64,000 bases of DNA from Methylobacterium nodulans ORS 2060 (GTDB taxonomy: Bacteria > Pseudomonadota > Alphaproteobacteria > Rhizobiales > Beijerinckiaceae), in the NCBI RefSeq assembly GCF_000022085.1, contig NC_011894.1, forward strand, positions 2,879,501-2,943,500. Direction: 5' to 3'. The position numbers were made by a program, and so were the translations under genes. Every line of letters starts with the position of its first letter. The first letter of the stretch is position 1. Below are positions 63,989 through 64,000 of this stretch, piece by piece. Under the pieces are notes generated by a model. It was given only the letters and a program-made list of their open reading frames with translations. It searched no databases and was not told the DNA's origin.

Positions 63989-64000
63989 ATGACCAACAGA
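63989..64000 (+). other. Possible start of a further gene at the window edge
   Basis: ATGACCAACAGA at the end of the window could open a plus-strand gene divergent from the SCO1 gene. Twelve bases are too few to judge. Confidence 0.25.

Overview
This is a high-GC alphaproteobacterial chromosomal segment, most likely from Methylobacterium or a close relative in the Methylobacteriaceae. That is inferred from gene content (tandem bacterial transglutaminase-like cysteine proteinases, DUF3126, DUF3096, a complete cpa/tad pilus cluster of Caulobacter-type order, ketol-acid reductoisomerase, pyruvate phosphate dikinase) and from codon use; no rRNA or tRNA gene is present to settle it. Coding density is high, there is no prophage, CRISPR array, insertion sequence or integrase, and almost everything is core or housekeeping DNA. 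The unusual material lies between the genes.

Layout. 1-5.7 kb: an Rnk-type protein, a CPBP protease, a membrane diguanylate cyclase, a metallo-beta-lactamase-fold hydrolase and a PilZ protein, with a candidate 23-aa gene beside the last. 5.8-9.9 kb: an isochorismatase-type hydrolase, two tandem transglutaminase-like cysteine proteinases (the second behind a textbook general-stress promoter and a hairpin) and two small membrane-linked unknowns separated by an overlapping CtrA/DnaA-like motif. 9.9-16.2 kb: DUF3126, CysE, a BoxR-type regulator (XRE helix-turn-helix fused to a shikimate-kinase-like domain) next to a beta-ketoadipyl-CoA thiolase, a lytic transglycosylase and a duplicated MaoC protein. 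16.5-19.9 kb: nfi, ychF, pth and rplY, all on the minus strand. 20.2-32.2 kb: a retropepsin-like protease and the complete Flp/Tad pilus locus (flp, cpaA-F, tadB, tadC on plus; two TadE/TadG-like genes and a CpaC N-domain gene diverging on minus).

32.2-45.5 kb: sodC, tlyA plus an RNA m5U methyltransferase, then a minus-strand run of acyl-CoA dehydrogenase, enoyl-CoA hydratase, two SDRs, CorA and SRAP; sua5, wrbA with a divergent LysR regulator, a GreA-family protein and AcuI. 45.6-55.8 kb: secreted and cell-wall proteins, ppdK, DUF3096, an L,D-transpeptidase, a ThDP enzyme, a zinc metallopeptidase and an FAH-family protein. 55.9-64 kb: VOC, PPOX, ilvC, DUF924, GST, a periplasmic binding protein, a membrane glycosyltransferase and Sco1.

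How it fits together. The diguanylate cyclase, PilZ protein, Tad pilus and the processive-type glycosyltransferase are all components expected in surface attachment, although they are not one operon. CtrA-like sites sit in front of flp and cpaB, consistent with cell-cycle control of the pilus as known in Caulobacter. Three dispersed intergenic repeat families recur: a CTCATGCTGAGG-bounded hairpin family (four copies), an associated block of about 35 nt (three copies) and a 49-nt unit joined to a long stem-loop (two copies, one inside the tad gene run). Two copies of the first family run directly into the stop codon of the adjacent gene.
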